Source: Trifolium pratense
Lineage: Eukaryota > Streptophyta > Magnoliopsida > Fabales > Fabaceae
DNA length: 64,000 bases
Assembly (NCBI RefSeq): GCF_020283565.1
Contig: NC_060062.1
Location: forward strand, 18,324,127-18,388,126
Direction: 5' to 3'
The notes below the pieces were generated by a model, which did not search any database, was not told the DNA's origin, and was given only the letters and a program-made list of their open reading frames with translations. A program made the translations under genes and the position numbers. Shown one piece after another: positions 46,439-59,800 of the stretch (its first letter is position 1; every line of letters begins with the position of its first letter).

Positions 46439-46613
46439 TACTTGAACATAAACCCAAGAGAAAAATATTAGACATACATACATAAGCCAAATAAATTAAA
46501 AAGAAAATATTAAGTGATGTGACAATATTAATTTTACTTTAACTTTTTGTCTTTTATGAATATGTCTCTAAGTATTTTTCTTTTGGGTTTGTGCCCAAGT
46601 AAGTAAGTATTCC
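46439..46613. mobile_element. 175-bp MITE, absent from the paralogous site
   Basis: The ends GAAAAACACTTACTTGAACA and the inverse AAGTAAGTAAGTATTCC, with inner AACCCAAGAG / CTTTTGGGTTTG inverted pairs. TCCA occurs at both edges (46435-46438, 46614-46617). Copy 1 reads straight through (AAGTCATCCATATTAGCATT, near 36388), confirming the borders. Confidence 0.78.
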
Positions 46614-46742
46614 TCCAATATTAGCATTTGTCTTCTATTACAAAGTATTTCTGAAGTGACATGTATGAAACTGTACCGAAGGTGGAAGAGAATTTTACAG
46701 TATTTTTGGCATCAAGATCAGGCATTTGATGCACAATAGAAT

Positions 46743-47611
46743 TAGAGATGAGAATAGGCAAGGGCATATGGCCTAGCCTACATAGATTCAGGTCAGACCC
46801 AAATTATTTCTTTAAATAGAACAGATCAAAACTTTTTTTTATAAGCCTATTTAGTTAAAAGATAATTTCTCTTCAGACCCTCGGTGTTTCTTTTTCACCC
46901 CTTGGATTTCTTTTTTGCCCTTCAATGAAAATTTCGATTTCTGTTTACCAAATTTTTTTTCCTTGAAAAAAAATTCTATTTCTGTTTATCTAATTTTTCC
47001 TGAATTTGAACTAGAAAAAACTCCAATTTCTGCAAACTGAATTTTTTTCAAGGGCAAAATTGAATTTTCGAGGGTAAAAAAGAATCATGGGACCTAAAGA
47101 GAAATTATCTAAATAAAAAGGTCAGACCACATGCCATTAAAAAAGACTTTAACACCTACTAGGCCGCATGCCATTAAGTTAATATGAATAATATTTTTAC
47201 TATGAATATTATTTATATATTAAAATTTGTACTTTGATTAAATTATTAATCTATTAACTTTTTAAGTAGTTTAAATTTATTAATCTACATTAGTTTTTAA
47301 CATATATAAATGTATTATTATAAACTAGAATTAAAATATGATGACATGTATAGTCAAATTCTCTAAAATATCAAGTTAAATATCTAAATGAATATTGGTT
47401 TATTAGTTCATAAGTATATTTAAAAATAAATATAATTATTAATTTAAATATGTTCATGTTAACTAAGTTTTTAAACAGACTAACAGACTACATCGAACTT
47501 TCAAAAAGTCATGCTCAGGACTAAAAATTAAGCTTATAGACCTTCGATTTTTTGACAGGTCAGGCTCAGGCTTGATAAAGCCTAGTTCGGCCAAGTCTAT
47601 TGCCACCTCTA
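46743..47611. mobile_element. 869-bp hAT-like element with 8-bp target duplication
   Basis: The ends TAGAGATGAGAATAGGCAAG and the inverse (TAGAGGTGGCAATAGACTTG on the other strand) are inverted repeats matching the common plant hAT terminus. AATAGAAT flanks both ends (46735-46742 and 47612-47619). The duplicate at 36543 has a single AATAGAAT and no element. No transposase frame; the interior is AT-rich. Confidence 0.9.
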
Positions 47612-47896
47612 AATAGAATTAACGATGAAAATTTAAAAAAAAAAAAAAATACGACGTTTGATGGCTAAATATAGGACCTCAAAATAAAAGCAATCTTTAT
47701 ATAAATAACTTGAAAATTATTCTTCAGATCTGCAAGCAATATTCGGTTAATAATACCACTGCTAATGTTAACAAGAGTCTGCACCTTTTTGGACAAATAT
47801 AATCAGATCGAAGAGTAAACGTCACAACCTCAAACTCAAAACATTCAATGCATTCCTTCCAATATGATCCACATTCTTGGCTGCTAATAAACAACT

Positions 47897-50800
47897 TCAA
47901 ACTTGAGATAGAATAGGAACAGCTCCTCGAGGCAACACCGGAGGATCCAACCTAAGAAAGAGAGGTTAGCTAAAGTCTGAAGTAAAATGATCCTTGTAAT
48001 ACACATAAAGTTTTATTTTAATCCCTTGCGCTACTACATAAGAACAAAAATGAATAATATTACATAATGCAGGGACTAATTTTAATATGCAAACTTTGGC
48101 AGGAATAAAAGAAAACAACAATAACTACCAAGAAAAAATGAACAAGAATTAACAGAACTAAAAAAGAAAAATAGTATATTTACAACATTAAAAATATAAA
48201 TATAAACAGATGAAATCATTGCATGATGAACATGTGCATTTATGGTAAAAATAAAAAGAGGTAATGTTTTCCTCTAAATTCAATTATAATTAGTAGTAAT
48301 AGTAGAATTAATTTGTACGTTGTGTAAAATCATATGCATGTTATGTTAAACTAGGACTAGCATGAAAATGCAATACTATAACCAGATAATGATACACTGT
48401 ATTTTAGTCTTACCTTTGTTTGATCTCGATCATTCCGGTGCCTATCTGAATTGGTTTACCCATTATTATGCAATCACTCACTCCTTCAATTGGGTCACTC
48501 ATCCCACGCAAGGATGCATCAAAAAGATAGTCTGTTGAACTCTCAAATGATGCAAGCATCAATGTACTTCTGCCCATCTTCACTATTCCATGTCTTGTCA
48601 TTCCAAGGATTTGGCCCTAGTTTGATAAATCAAATAAATCAGTAGAAAATCTCTACATATTTATCATAAACATGGGATGTTTTGCTTAAACTTTTTTGGT
48701 TAGTCATAATTTTCAAATAACTCACCCTGACAGTCATCATATCTGCTAGAAGCATAATATGGCGTACGTCTATAGTCATTCCATGTTCTTTCATTGTATA
48801 CTGAATCTGTCCAATGATACAATCTCTGGCAGCTTCAATTCCCAGAACGTTATTCATTTCAGTGACATGATTACTGACAGTTTTATGTCCATCAACCCCT
48901 TCAATTCCTATAACCTCTTTAAGGCCCTTGCTGATGGGAGAAAATGAATACATGCAGATTAGAAAATTATGTTGACAATTAACTAGCAGCAATATACAAT
49001 GGAATGCTGTGAAAGCAAAATATTACTTCAGAACGACAATAGTTTACTTTATCTTTTCATTGCTATTCCATAAAAGCATAAACACACAACAACATAAAAT
49101 TAGAAGACGTGTCGTGGTTTTCACCAACCCGAGTCCACCTTATTCTTGCAACACCCGACTGTCCCCTGTCATGCATTTCTTTCGGTCCAGCAGGATAATC
49201 TCTTCTATGATCATATTCCGGATTTTCACGCTAACCTGAATATGTGGCAATTTTCTTACTCCTATGACCATCCATCACTTAATGGGCCCTTTTGTTATAG
49301 CTTTTTTTTTTAAATGATTTTATATTGTTTCATTTGTTTGTTATAATTTTTTTAAAAGCGAATGTTTTTTTTTTAAAAAAAAAAAAAACTTCAAATGAGA
49401 CATCAATTTAAATAGCCTCATGAAATCTCTAACATGAATATCTACGTCACTGAATGTCACAATTACTCTTATAATATATAACAAATGACTTTGAAATAAC
49501 TTTTACTATTTTTGATTAAGTACACTTCGGCATTCCTTAGGTGCGACGCTAATTCCTTCAATCAAGACATTGTCCAGTAAGGGTGTATACAGTATTGGAG
49601 GAAATATGCCGTAGTGAAAATAAAAAAAAATATTAAAAGTACATAACAAAATACAGAGGATGAACTAACCCTTCCACCAGTAAGTTGAACTTCTTAACTT
49701 TTTCATCTTTATTACCTACTTCGAGGACAACTCGTTCGGCAGTTTTAACACCCTGCAAAGAAGAAGAAAAAAAAATGTTTTCTCGTCTGAATATAAAATA
49801 CAAAGCCAGACAAAACAAACATTGTATCAATCATCAAGAAAGTAAAATATATACATCCATGCATATCTATACCTTTACTACAACTGATGGAAGCAAATTT
49901 TTGAGATTATTAAGTTGAAAAATGACTTCACTTTGGTTAGCAGCTTTGGGATCCACTTTGGCATCCACTTGAAGCTTTTTACGATCCAAAATCTTAATTT
50001 CCTGCATGGCAAAAACTTTGAATATTAGAGGCATAAATGGAATAGAAAATCATAGTTACAAGATGTACTCTTCACCTTTTCCTTCAACTTCAGTTTTCCA
50101 GTTTGCAAAATTGATTCTTTTACAGTATTAGAATCTATATTCAGATATGCCTCTTCGATTATCTTCTCGTCCAGTGAGATAAAAAGTGCCGCTGATCTTG
50201 AAGTGGCAACAACCTTGATACTCTTTGCAACCTGTATAGAATGGAATGAAGTGATAGTCTTTGAGATTAGATATTTCAAGAATACACTAGAAGATGGGTG
50301 GTCCGGTACTAGGGCTTAGCAAAAGGGTTATTTTTTAATCAAAGTTGGTATGTCAAAGCATCACTATATATATAGGAAAAATAATGATTGATAACTGAAG
50401 ATACAATTTAGTTAACAAATTGATTACAATGCTCAAGAAAATTTACCTGATAAGAAAATCCAATCAAAGAAATGCAAACGCAATTATAAAGAAACACTAA
50501 ATAACCAAATTTGTTAATTTATTTAACGCAATCAAGGCAACTCAAACAAACAAGTCAAACAACAATGTTCTCAAAAAGAAACAAATGGAATAAGAATGAA
50601 GTTGGAAAATGTCTGTAAGTACCATAAGTTTAAGTGAAATTTTTGGCTACCAATGTTGCCTTGTTATTTAGAGTATATTTACAAACTACTCCTAAATTAT
50701 TATTTAAATATTTAATTATCAACAAGAACTACAATGAAGGTGGCTAGGGTTTTTATGCGGAAGTGATACCATGTGAAAACTGAATAATGTTTTTCAAGTA

Positions 50801-53800
50801 TGAATAATTTACAAGCACCGATCTCTTTATATAGGCAATTCTAACCTAATGGACCGAATATAAATTACTAATAACAATTATAGAGAATAAATTATTTACA
50901 ACACCTTCCAATATTCATTATATTACCGTTGTTGATGGTTCTCATAATCATGTTGGTTGAGAATATTGACTTTCAACATTAATATAAATTGAAAATTGTG
51001 CTTCATGTTCCCAAACTTCAAATTCATAAACTTACTCGAGACAATAGCTATGCAGTAAAAAAATTTCCCTTATAATTGTGTAAAGTTCTTGACTAAACTC
51101 TACCTAGTGGGCCTAAATAAAGCTCTGAATACATTAATCAAATTATATGGCTAATAAACTACATATACAAAAACATTACACAACATTACCAAAATAAGAA
51201 CAATATAAACAACAAATTTTGAAAGAAAAACTAGTGAAATCTGAAAATTTGAACTGAATAATTGGGTAGAATTTTAAAGCATATAAATAAACATATAAGA
51301 CAATAATATGGGTATAAGCTTAGTTAGATTCTTTTGCTACAACTGCATACCTGGCCTAAAGTTGTTTTTTCTATGCGACCTTTCACCATCCTTGCAATAT
51401 TTATATTATCATCAGTCTCAAGTATCGCAGTGATGATCGGTGTCTTAATATTTGATGCTCCATTTATAATTTCCATGATGCGAGGAACTCCAAGAGTAAC
51501 ATCTAATGACAGATTAAGGAACAACATTCAAAACCACTCAACGTACAACAAAGTTCCAAAATTCAAGCAAAGCATTTGACAGAACATTAGTGGACAGAAT
51601 AGCCAAATAAAGGATACTCATGCTTGCAACCCCAGCAAAGTGAAAAGTTTTCAAAGTCATCTGAGTCCCAGGTTCTCCAATACTATGAGCTCCAATTGCA
51701 CCAATTGGAGTTCCAGCCTCAATTTTTTTGAAACGGTAACGTGATAGACAAATATCCAGAAAAACCTGAATAGAAAAAACATACATGAGGAAATTATAAT
51801 CAGACCAATAAAAACAAACACATGAAACTTTAAGAAAATATGGAGGCAAAACCTTAAATTCAAAGAGGTTGTAGAACTCAAAGAGTTCCTTTTTATCTAG
51901 AGAAAAAAAGAATTTATTTATTATGAATTAACTACTAAATCAATGCACAAGAATTCTCAATGACACCAACAGCTTACAACACAAAAGAATAAAAGTGCCA
52001 CCCCTTTAGCTTCTCCAAACCATTTGCTAATTAGAAAATGACAACTGCCCCACCTACAAGACCACAATTAACAAAACACATGTTTTTCCATGGAGAAGTA
52101 AGTTCTACTAAGGCTAAATTGCACTTTTGGCCCCCTAACTTTCACAAACTTGCAATTTTGGCCCCCTAACTTTTAAAATAGCACTTTTGGCCCCCTAACA
52201 TTAGCCCCTTTTGCAAAATGTTGATATTGACCAAGCCAACGCACACACGGACACTAACTTAAATGACTCACCTGCCACATATGCTTGTCATGCCACATAG
52301 GCAATTATTTAAAAAAATCTAAAATAAGGCATGTGCTCCTAGGAATATATGTCTGAATTGTGTTCAAGCCCAATGCCTTGCTTTTAACAGTCTACGTATT
52401 CTCCATTTCCTATGAGAGAGATCAAATGTGTGCACAGAACTTCATTGCCAATTATTTTTTAAGTCTAATATCTAGTTCTATCCTCAAAAAGAACATGAAA
52501 AGAAGCAAGCGTCTCATTAAAAGGCCAACACAGCAGAACATAGTTTGGGCGAAAGATCTATGATGCCTTATTTTAATAATTGCATATGTGGCATGACAAG
52601 CATATGTTGCATGTGAGTCACTTAAGTTAGCGTCCACGTGTGCGTTGACTTGGTCAAAATAAACATTTTGCAAAAGGGGCTAAAGTTAGGGGCCAAAAGT
52701 GCTATTTTGAAAGTTAGAGGACCAAATCGCAAGTTTGTGAAAGCTAGGGGGCCAAAAGTGCAATTTAACCTTCTACTAATTAAGCTCTTAACTTCCTAAC
52801 CCTTTGTTCACCGTGTTTTCATGAATTTTTCTATCAAAATTTAAAAGTTATTAGGCTTAAATATGACTTTGGTCCCTGCAAATATGTCTCGTTTTGATTT
52901 TGGTCCCCGTGAATTTTTTTTATTACTATTATTAGTTATACTAACCTTGGCTACATTATAATAATAGTTTCAGTTGAAATATTTTACTTTCTTTATAATT
53001 GCCAAGTTCATGTTAGCTGTCCATCATTGAAAAACAAACAAATTAGCACTCTTTAAACTGTTTAGATATTCCTTTCACTTCTTTCTTAAAAACACTTCCA
53101 CAACATAAAGAATATGGTATCAAAAGGAAAATAACAAATATGTTTAGCATAAGCAAATTAGATTGCTATGACTTGCTAATGAAACAACAAGATAAGATTG
53201 ACCAAACGGAAGAAAAAAAGAATAACCGAAGAGAAACATTAAGCCAAGACCACATATACCTCTAGTTGTCTGCGACTGATCCCGGATATCCTTGGAATAA
53301 AGTTATTCAGGTTCTTCAGATGTTTAGGATCGTCCTCGGTAATAGTTTCTGTTAGTTTTGTATTTTCTTCGACAAATGATTGTAGCGATTTTATAAAATC
53401 AGCAGAGAATCCCGCCTCTAACATTATATCATTTCCTGAAGTATCCTTCTCCTCTAACTTGGACACACCAACTTCTGAAAGCTTCTCGTGAAGTATTTTC
53501 CGCATATCTGAAGAAGATAAGATTACATCATCTCCATCACTAGGACATATGGCCTACAATTTATAGGCAAAGTAGAGGTTAGAGAGAAATAGAAGAACTT
53601 ATCAGCTAGAACCAACATTTCCAGGAAATTGCAAGACGTGCAAGAGTCAAGAAAATCATAATGAAACTCAATAAAAACAACATAAGAAGCTTTTAAACCT
53701 TGCTTCTGAGAAATAACCGATCAAAATTTAATGGTTTTCCATTTTTTCCTTCCATGCCTGCTGGATCCATGCCATCATCTCCATAACAAAACTGAACTAT

Positions 53801-56800
53801 ACCACCATTGGTATCTCTTACAGTGTAATCATAATGTAAAAACAAGTCCTCTAGAGCTTTCATTAATCTACGGGACATATATCCAGTGTCTGCAGTTTTG
53901 ACCTGCAAACAAGCAGAAAAGAAACTATCAAATGGACTTCGATGTTTTTCATCCCAGTAACTGATAAAAAGTTAACTAAACTGCCCAACTTCCCAAAGTG
54001 AATGCACCATGTTTTTTACCACTATTAGTTGCTTTTGCATCCAAAATAATTGACTTTACCATTTTCTTTGTTTATAAAAATATTTTAGGGTTTATTTGAA
54101 GACCTTATTGATCCTGTTTTTCTTACAACCCTGGGAAATGGTAATGACAAGGAGAGGCACCAATTTTACTATGCTTCACCAACACCAAATATAAGTAAAA
54201 CAAAATCCAATTCTACAGCAATAAAGTAACAATAAATATGTAAACTGGTCAAGTAACAACTCACAAGAACCCTTTGTTCCCAATTGAGAAATTCAATATT
54301 TAAAATTATGACTTATGTTAAAATCAGAGTCAAATATGTCTATTTATTATTAGGATTAGAATTATGTTATTATTAATTAAAGTGCCCTAATGACTATTTT
54401 ACAACCGTCTCCGATTAGATTTGAACTTTGTCCCTCGGAATTACGGGGCCCTTATATGGTGCATAAATTGCATAGGTCTTGCATCGTGCAAGACCTTTTT
54501 TAACTATCAGATCAAAAAACTCGACTAAAATTAGTGGTACACCCCCTGCACCATATCTTTTCTCTCTTCCTTTGGCTCCATTTCAATTAGGTCTCGCACC
54601 GTACAACACCTTTTTTAACTATCAGATTAAAACACTACACTAAAATTAGCGGTACACCCTCTGCACCGTATCTTTTCTCTCTCCCTTTGGCCCCGTTTCA
54701 ACTTTTCTCTGCAAATTGCATCCATATTCTCACTCTTTGCCTCCGCCCTTGCATCTACATTCTTGGGTTATTCCTTAGTTTTTATTTTATTTTCTATCCA
54801 ACATGAATCATAAGATAATTGATTTCAATGAACTATAACCTTTTATTTGCATGTCATTGTCTTGAACAGTTTGCTGCACAATCATAACAAATTGTTCAAG
54901 CTAAAATCATACACCAAAATAGAGATGCTTGTATGATCTGAAGGTGAAAATTATATCAATCTCAATCTTGTTCGATTTGCAACTTGCAAGTGAAGAAATG
55001 ATATGAGTAAGTGGGAGGTGATGGTTATACTGGCGGAGTTGTTGCTCATGTACTACACAGCCACTGTCAGCCACCCATAAAAAAGTTTCCCAACAAGTTT
55101 TCATATTGTTCCAGTATTTCTGCATATCTTTTTTGTGAGCCTCCTAACTAGTTTGTCTTTATTATGTTTCTGATGACCAATTTCCGACAACTCATTTTCC
55201 CAGTGACACATCTCTTCTGTGGTGGACCCTTCTCCCATGCACATCATCAGTCGCAACTGACACAACTTGATCGTATTAAGGTTAAAAGGCCACCCACCTA
55301 ATGGAACCACCATCAGAGCAGCCATGTTCCGCCACTTACAATTAGAATCTGGCCACAACTTACTATTTATGTTGATTTTCTTTTCATTGTTGCTCCTATG
55401 TTGTCAGCAGCCACCACTGTTGGATATTTCAGCTTGTGAGCCCATTTTTAGGCCCGAGACACATCTTCATGTATTACAACCGAGTTTTTGGCTCATTTTG
55501 TCAACGTTCAGTGCCATTTTCTCTATTCTTTGACCCATCACGCCTTCCTTAGGTATTAAAGATCCTGGAAAGTTGCTCCGAGTAATCATCAGTTCAACGG
55601 ATCTACCCCTACTGTTGTACAAAATAGTAACTCATTTGCTTACATATCTCTTTCCCTTGGTCCTAGGTTCATGTGTGTTTGATCGTATCTCTAGTAATAC
55701 GGCTCTTTCTCATCTATTTCTATATCGTATTTCTATGTGCATGTGTGTGTGTGAGGGCCACTACACATTTTAGTACAGTATTCTCATGCCTCCTCTCTTT
55801 CTACAGACAACCTGCTATCTTATAAATTATATGCCCTCCCCTGTACTTGATAACAAAATACTCTTTAACGTTACCTTTTTCGAGAATGCACCTTACTTTG
55901 AGTCAACCGACATCTCTCCTAAGCCTAATTCTACAGTCAGCTTTAATCCTCTTGTTATTGTCCTTCTTGAGTTTTCCCCACCAGATACCCCACATGTGGA
56001 CACCAGACCTCATGACCCCTTCATCCTTATCATTGTCACCAACCACCTTATATAGTGTTTCTCAAAAAAAAAAAAACCTTATATAGTGCATGTCCCTGCC
56101 CTACCAATATTCCTGCTACTGCAGTCATGCCAGACTCTTCATCGGTGCCACTTTCTACTTTGTAACTCCTCTTCCCATTATATTATTATGATGGTCTTTC
56201 TGTTCTTCTTAGTCGGTTGACATTTCCATCCACCTGGGTGCATTTACTGTGAGTCAACCCATGCTTCTCTTCTCCACAACACCTTCTCCACTGAGACGCA
56301 TTCTTGACAACCAAATTCAGAATCCACTGACGAGCCCTAGTGTTTTTTCTAAAGCCACCTCACGCCGCGCCACGTCTTTTTGGCTGCAAGCATAGTGTTA
56401 CTGTTTCTATTTCCTATGCAGCACATTCACCCGTTTTAACAAGCTTGAAGCTCAGTAAGCTTTAGCTTGACGGTATGTTAGAAACATAAATTAAGATTTG
56501 AATTAGCAATTCATATCAATTAGCACTTTGTATTTATTGCACATATTATTATAAATAGAGGCGAGTGTCGCCTGAAATTAGACCCAAAAATCACAAATTC
56601 TATAACTTCGATAGTTTCATAACCTCATCAAAAACATGCACCCCAAATCCATGCTCCATTAAATCGTTAATTATAGTAAATGAAAGTTAGTTGGTTTTAG
56701 TAAAAATGCATATCTCTCACCCAGACATGCCCATCTGAGTTCATGATAAAGTCTCTCCTTAAAAGTTACCATAACACTTATCCCCGTACCTACAACTTTT

Positions 56801-59800
56801 AACGGCTCATATAATCAAAACATATTATTGATTAAAAATATCTTATGCATAATATATTCAAAATATGAACGCTACCGCGGTATCAACGAGCCCTTCTCTC
56901 CCTCCCATTGTATGGAAGAAAAACTCAGTAGCTGACAATCCATCGAAAAAGGAATCCCTAACAAAACCTTTATCCTGCATCAAGAGTAATATAACAGTTT
57001 AAAATGCAGGAAACAGCAGCAAACTGTAATGCATAATGAAGGAAACAACCAAAAACAACTGTTTACAATTATGTAGAGACAGACAATAGAAGTAACAGTT
57101 ATAGCCACAATATGCAATACAGATTCAATGATCAAGTGAATATACAAAAGTTAATTCATTTTGCTGTCAGTTATGCACAAATAAATGTATAATGTGGAAT
57201 AAAGGCAATATCCAGCAAAGATAATCTTCTGATCCATGTTATGATCTTTACACCCCACCTCCTCCACTTGATCTTAGGTAGGGTTACCTGTTTGGCAACA
57301 TCGACGACATTTGGCCAAACCATTTTTCATATGACTTAATCACAACTTTCACCCAAAGAAATTTTTAAAAAAAAAATGTAAAGTAACTAAGAAGCCATTC
57401 TAGATAGATATGATGTCTAAGAAATACTTGCTGCATGTTAGCCACCTACTATTCGCCAAGTTACTGATGATATTATCAATATAAATGCAATATGGAAAAA
57501 GTATAAAAATTAAAGAAGAAAATAAGCAATAAAGGGTGAGTAGGGATTGGGTTTTACATAACACTAAATAATAGAGTTGCCAATCACAAGAACTAAACAT
57601 ACATCAGGGGTTTGCGCTTTTTTACGGAAATGAGGAAGACTCCGATCTATGAACCCATTAGCAGCACGACAACCTCCAACTGACTGTTGACCAACACAGG
57701 CAACCATTTGACAGATATTGATAGGAGATCCTTTGGAACCACATTGTGACATGATCAATGGACTATTTCTCCAGTGTAATGTTTGCATGCAAACCTGGGA
57801 ATATAACAAATTATCAACAAGGAGAATCAAAATTATTTTGTTTTTCTTCTCACAGGGAAAAGGGGGTCCTCAAATAAAAACAAATATTTCCATGACATAA
57901 AAACCTTAAGCAAACAAAACATTGTGAATACTCCCTCTGTCCCTATTAATAAGAGCCTATGACACATTTACGCATATTAAGAAAAGTTGGTAGGTGTCTC
58001 TTATGTGTGCAACTATTACTAGATTACTCATTATTTATAGTTTGTTTAATTTGACTTATCATCTTCCAAGAAAAATCGGTAGTATTAGAGTTACATTTGG
58101 AAAAATAGTAATAAATATATTAGAAATTTGTAGAGGGTCTTATATTTAGGGACAAGCAAAATCTCCAAAAGGGTCTTATAATTAGGGACGAAAGGAGTAT
58201 ATGTCAATACAAAGACAGCATAATTTATGAAAATAATAGTTACCTCCGCTATCTTATCACGCAAGCCATTCAACTTACTAAATATCATAGACTCTAATGT
58301 TTGAGCAGCATCACAACCAGGTGCAGGTTGTAGCTTTCTTTCATTGAAAGCTTCTATAAAACCATCACACTCATTGTAACCACCATTAATTATTTTGACC
58401 TTATTATTGATCAGTGTCTGTTTAGGTTGGACGTCATCAATGCCTATCGAGAACCCATGATTACCTATCCACCTAGCACTGCATCAGAGCAAAAATGATC
58501 ATATACTTCATGAAACTTGTAAATCAAGCCATCTAATGGATTCAAAATGCAACATCAAAATGATCATATACTTTAATAGCATTCTGCTTTGCTCATCATA
58601 AGATTTCTAGACCTCTTTGGATTAGACTAATTCTCCCTTGAGAACTGATGCTACCTCTGCTCACAAGTGCCTTCATGCAAAATCAAACCCTGACTTTGCA
58701 AAAAGCATTTCAAGTCCTTAACAGCTAAGTCAAGCTTGCTTCTCGGTTGAGCCACCCATCTAGGGTTTTTTTAAAAGCATTTTTTAAAAGTTCTGGCATT
58801 TCTTTTTATGTAAACAATTATTTTGCAATTAAATCAAACATAATTACCTTAATTTAGCAAGACGATTCATGCAAGAAGCAGCAGCATCTGATTTATAGTC
58901 TCTTAGTAACACAGAGAAAAGTCCATCCTTATTGCCATTTCCTGAACCCATGCAAAAGAAAGAAGGTAACCAACTTATATGCAAAAGCATGAATCCATCA
59001 CTGGTGAAAGGAATTTGGACAATTAAAACTACAATAACTTATTATCACAAACTAAGCTTGCTAAAGTGTTAAACTTAACTAGACCACTGATTCAGACTCA
59101 TTTACAATACGAATTGTAGTAAAATTGATGGCTAGTCCACATAAATTATAAGAACTCAGAAAAAATTGATAAATGGGAGTATGATAATGAAACTGAAGAA
59201 TTTAGCCAAAAACTTTCCACTCTCAACTCTACATTGTAGATGCTAATACTTTCCGGTGCAACCTATTATACAGCATGCATAAGTTAAAGTATGATGCACA
59301 GTGCACAACAAATCAACGCCATTGGAGGCTCACTTTTATAAATAAAATGCTCAAAAGATTGAATGACTGGCAAGAGGGAAAAATTGTCCGATATTGAAAG
59401 AGAGCCCCCACCCCCTCCCCTCGCCACCACAGTTCTATGTTGTTAATAGCGCGCTATAGCGGTGTAGCATCCCTCTACTGCTACACCAATGGCGGCGCTA
59501 TCCCGGTATCGTAGCGGTTTGAAGTTTGATGGCCGCTATTGCAATTTTGGGGGGAAATTTTACGAAAACCTAATTTTTGAAATTCTTTTTAATTTGTTAA
59601 GGGTATATTGGTACTTTCGCATCCGTTGAGGACTTAATATTGTAACTCACGAGTTCGATTGTGGCCCATCATTGTTCACCCTTCTCTGTTTTTAGTTCCT
59701 TAATTTTGTACGTTTTTTTTTTTTCGGTTTTTGAGTATTGCATGTTGGTCGAATTTATGTTTCCTTTGTACATGGTTTTTTAGTCTTCACAATATCGGTC

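Larger units (their letters stand above)
46320..48190 (-). repeat. RPC1 3' segment, copy 2 (resident copy)
   Basis: Counterpart of 36291-37440. It contains part of the last RPC1 intron, the true last exon (47897-47951) and downstream sequence. It is longer than copy 1 because of the 175-bp MITE at 46439-46613 and the 869-bp hAT element at 46743-47611. Confidence 0.9.

Noticed and set aside
51853..51896. A 44-bp segment flanked by AG and GT in the RPC1 intron (could encode [13 protein letters not shown] in one frame)
   Set aside because: Its length is not a multiple of three. Joining 53260 directly to 51765 gives the conserved [14 protein letters not shown], so it is not an exon of the main product.
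52360..52563. 67-residue frame inside the Mutator-like element in RPC1
   Set aside because: No transposase or host domain is recognisable; reported only as unexplained interior sequence.
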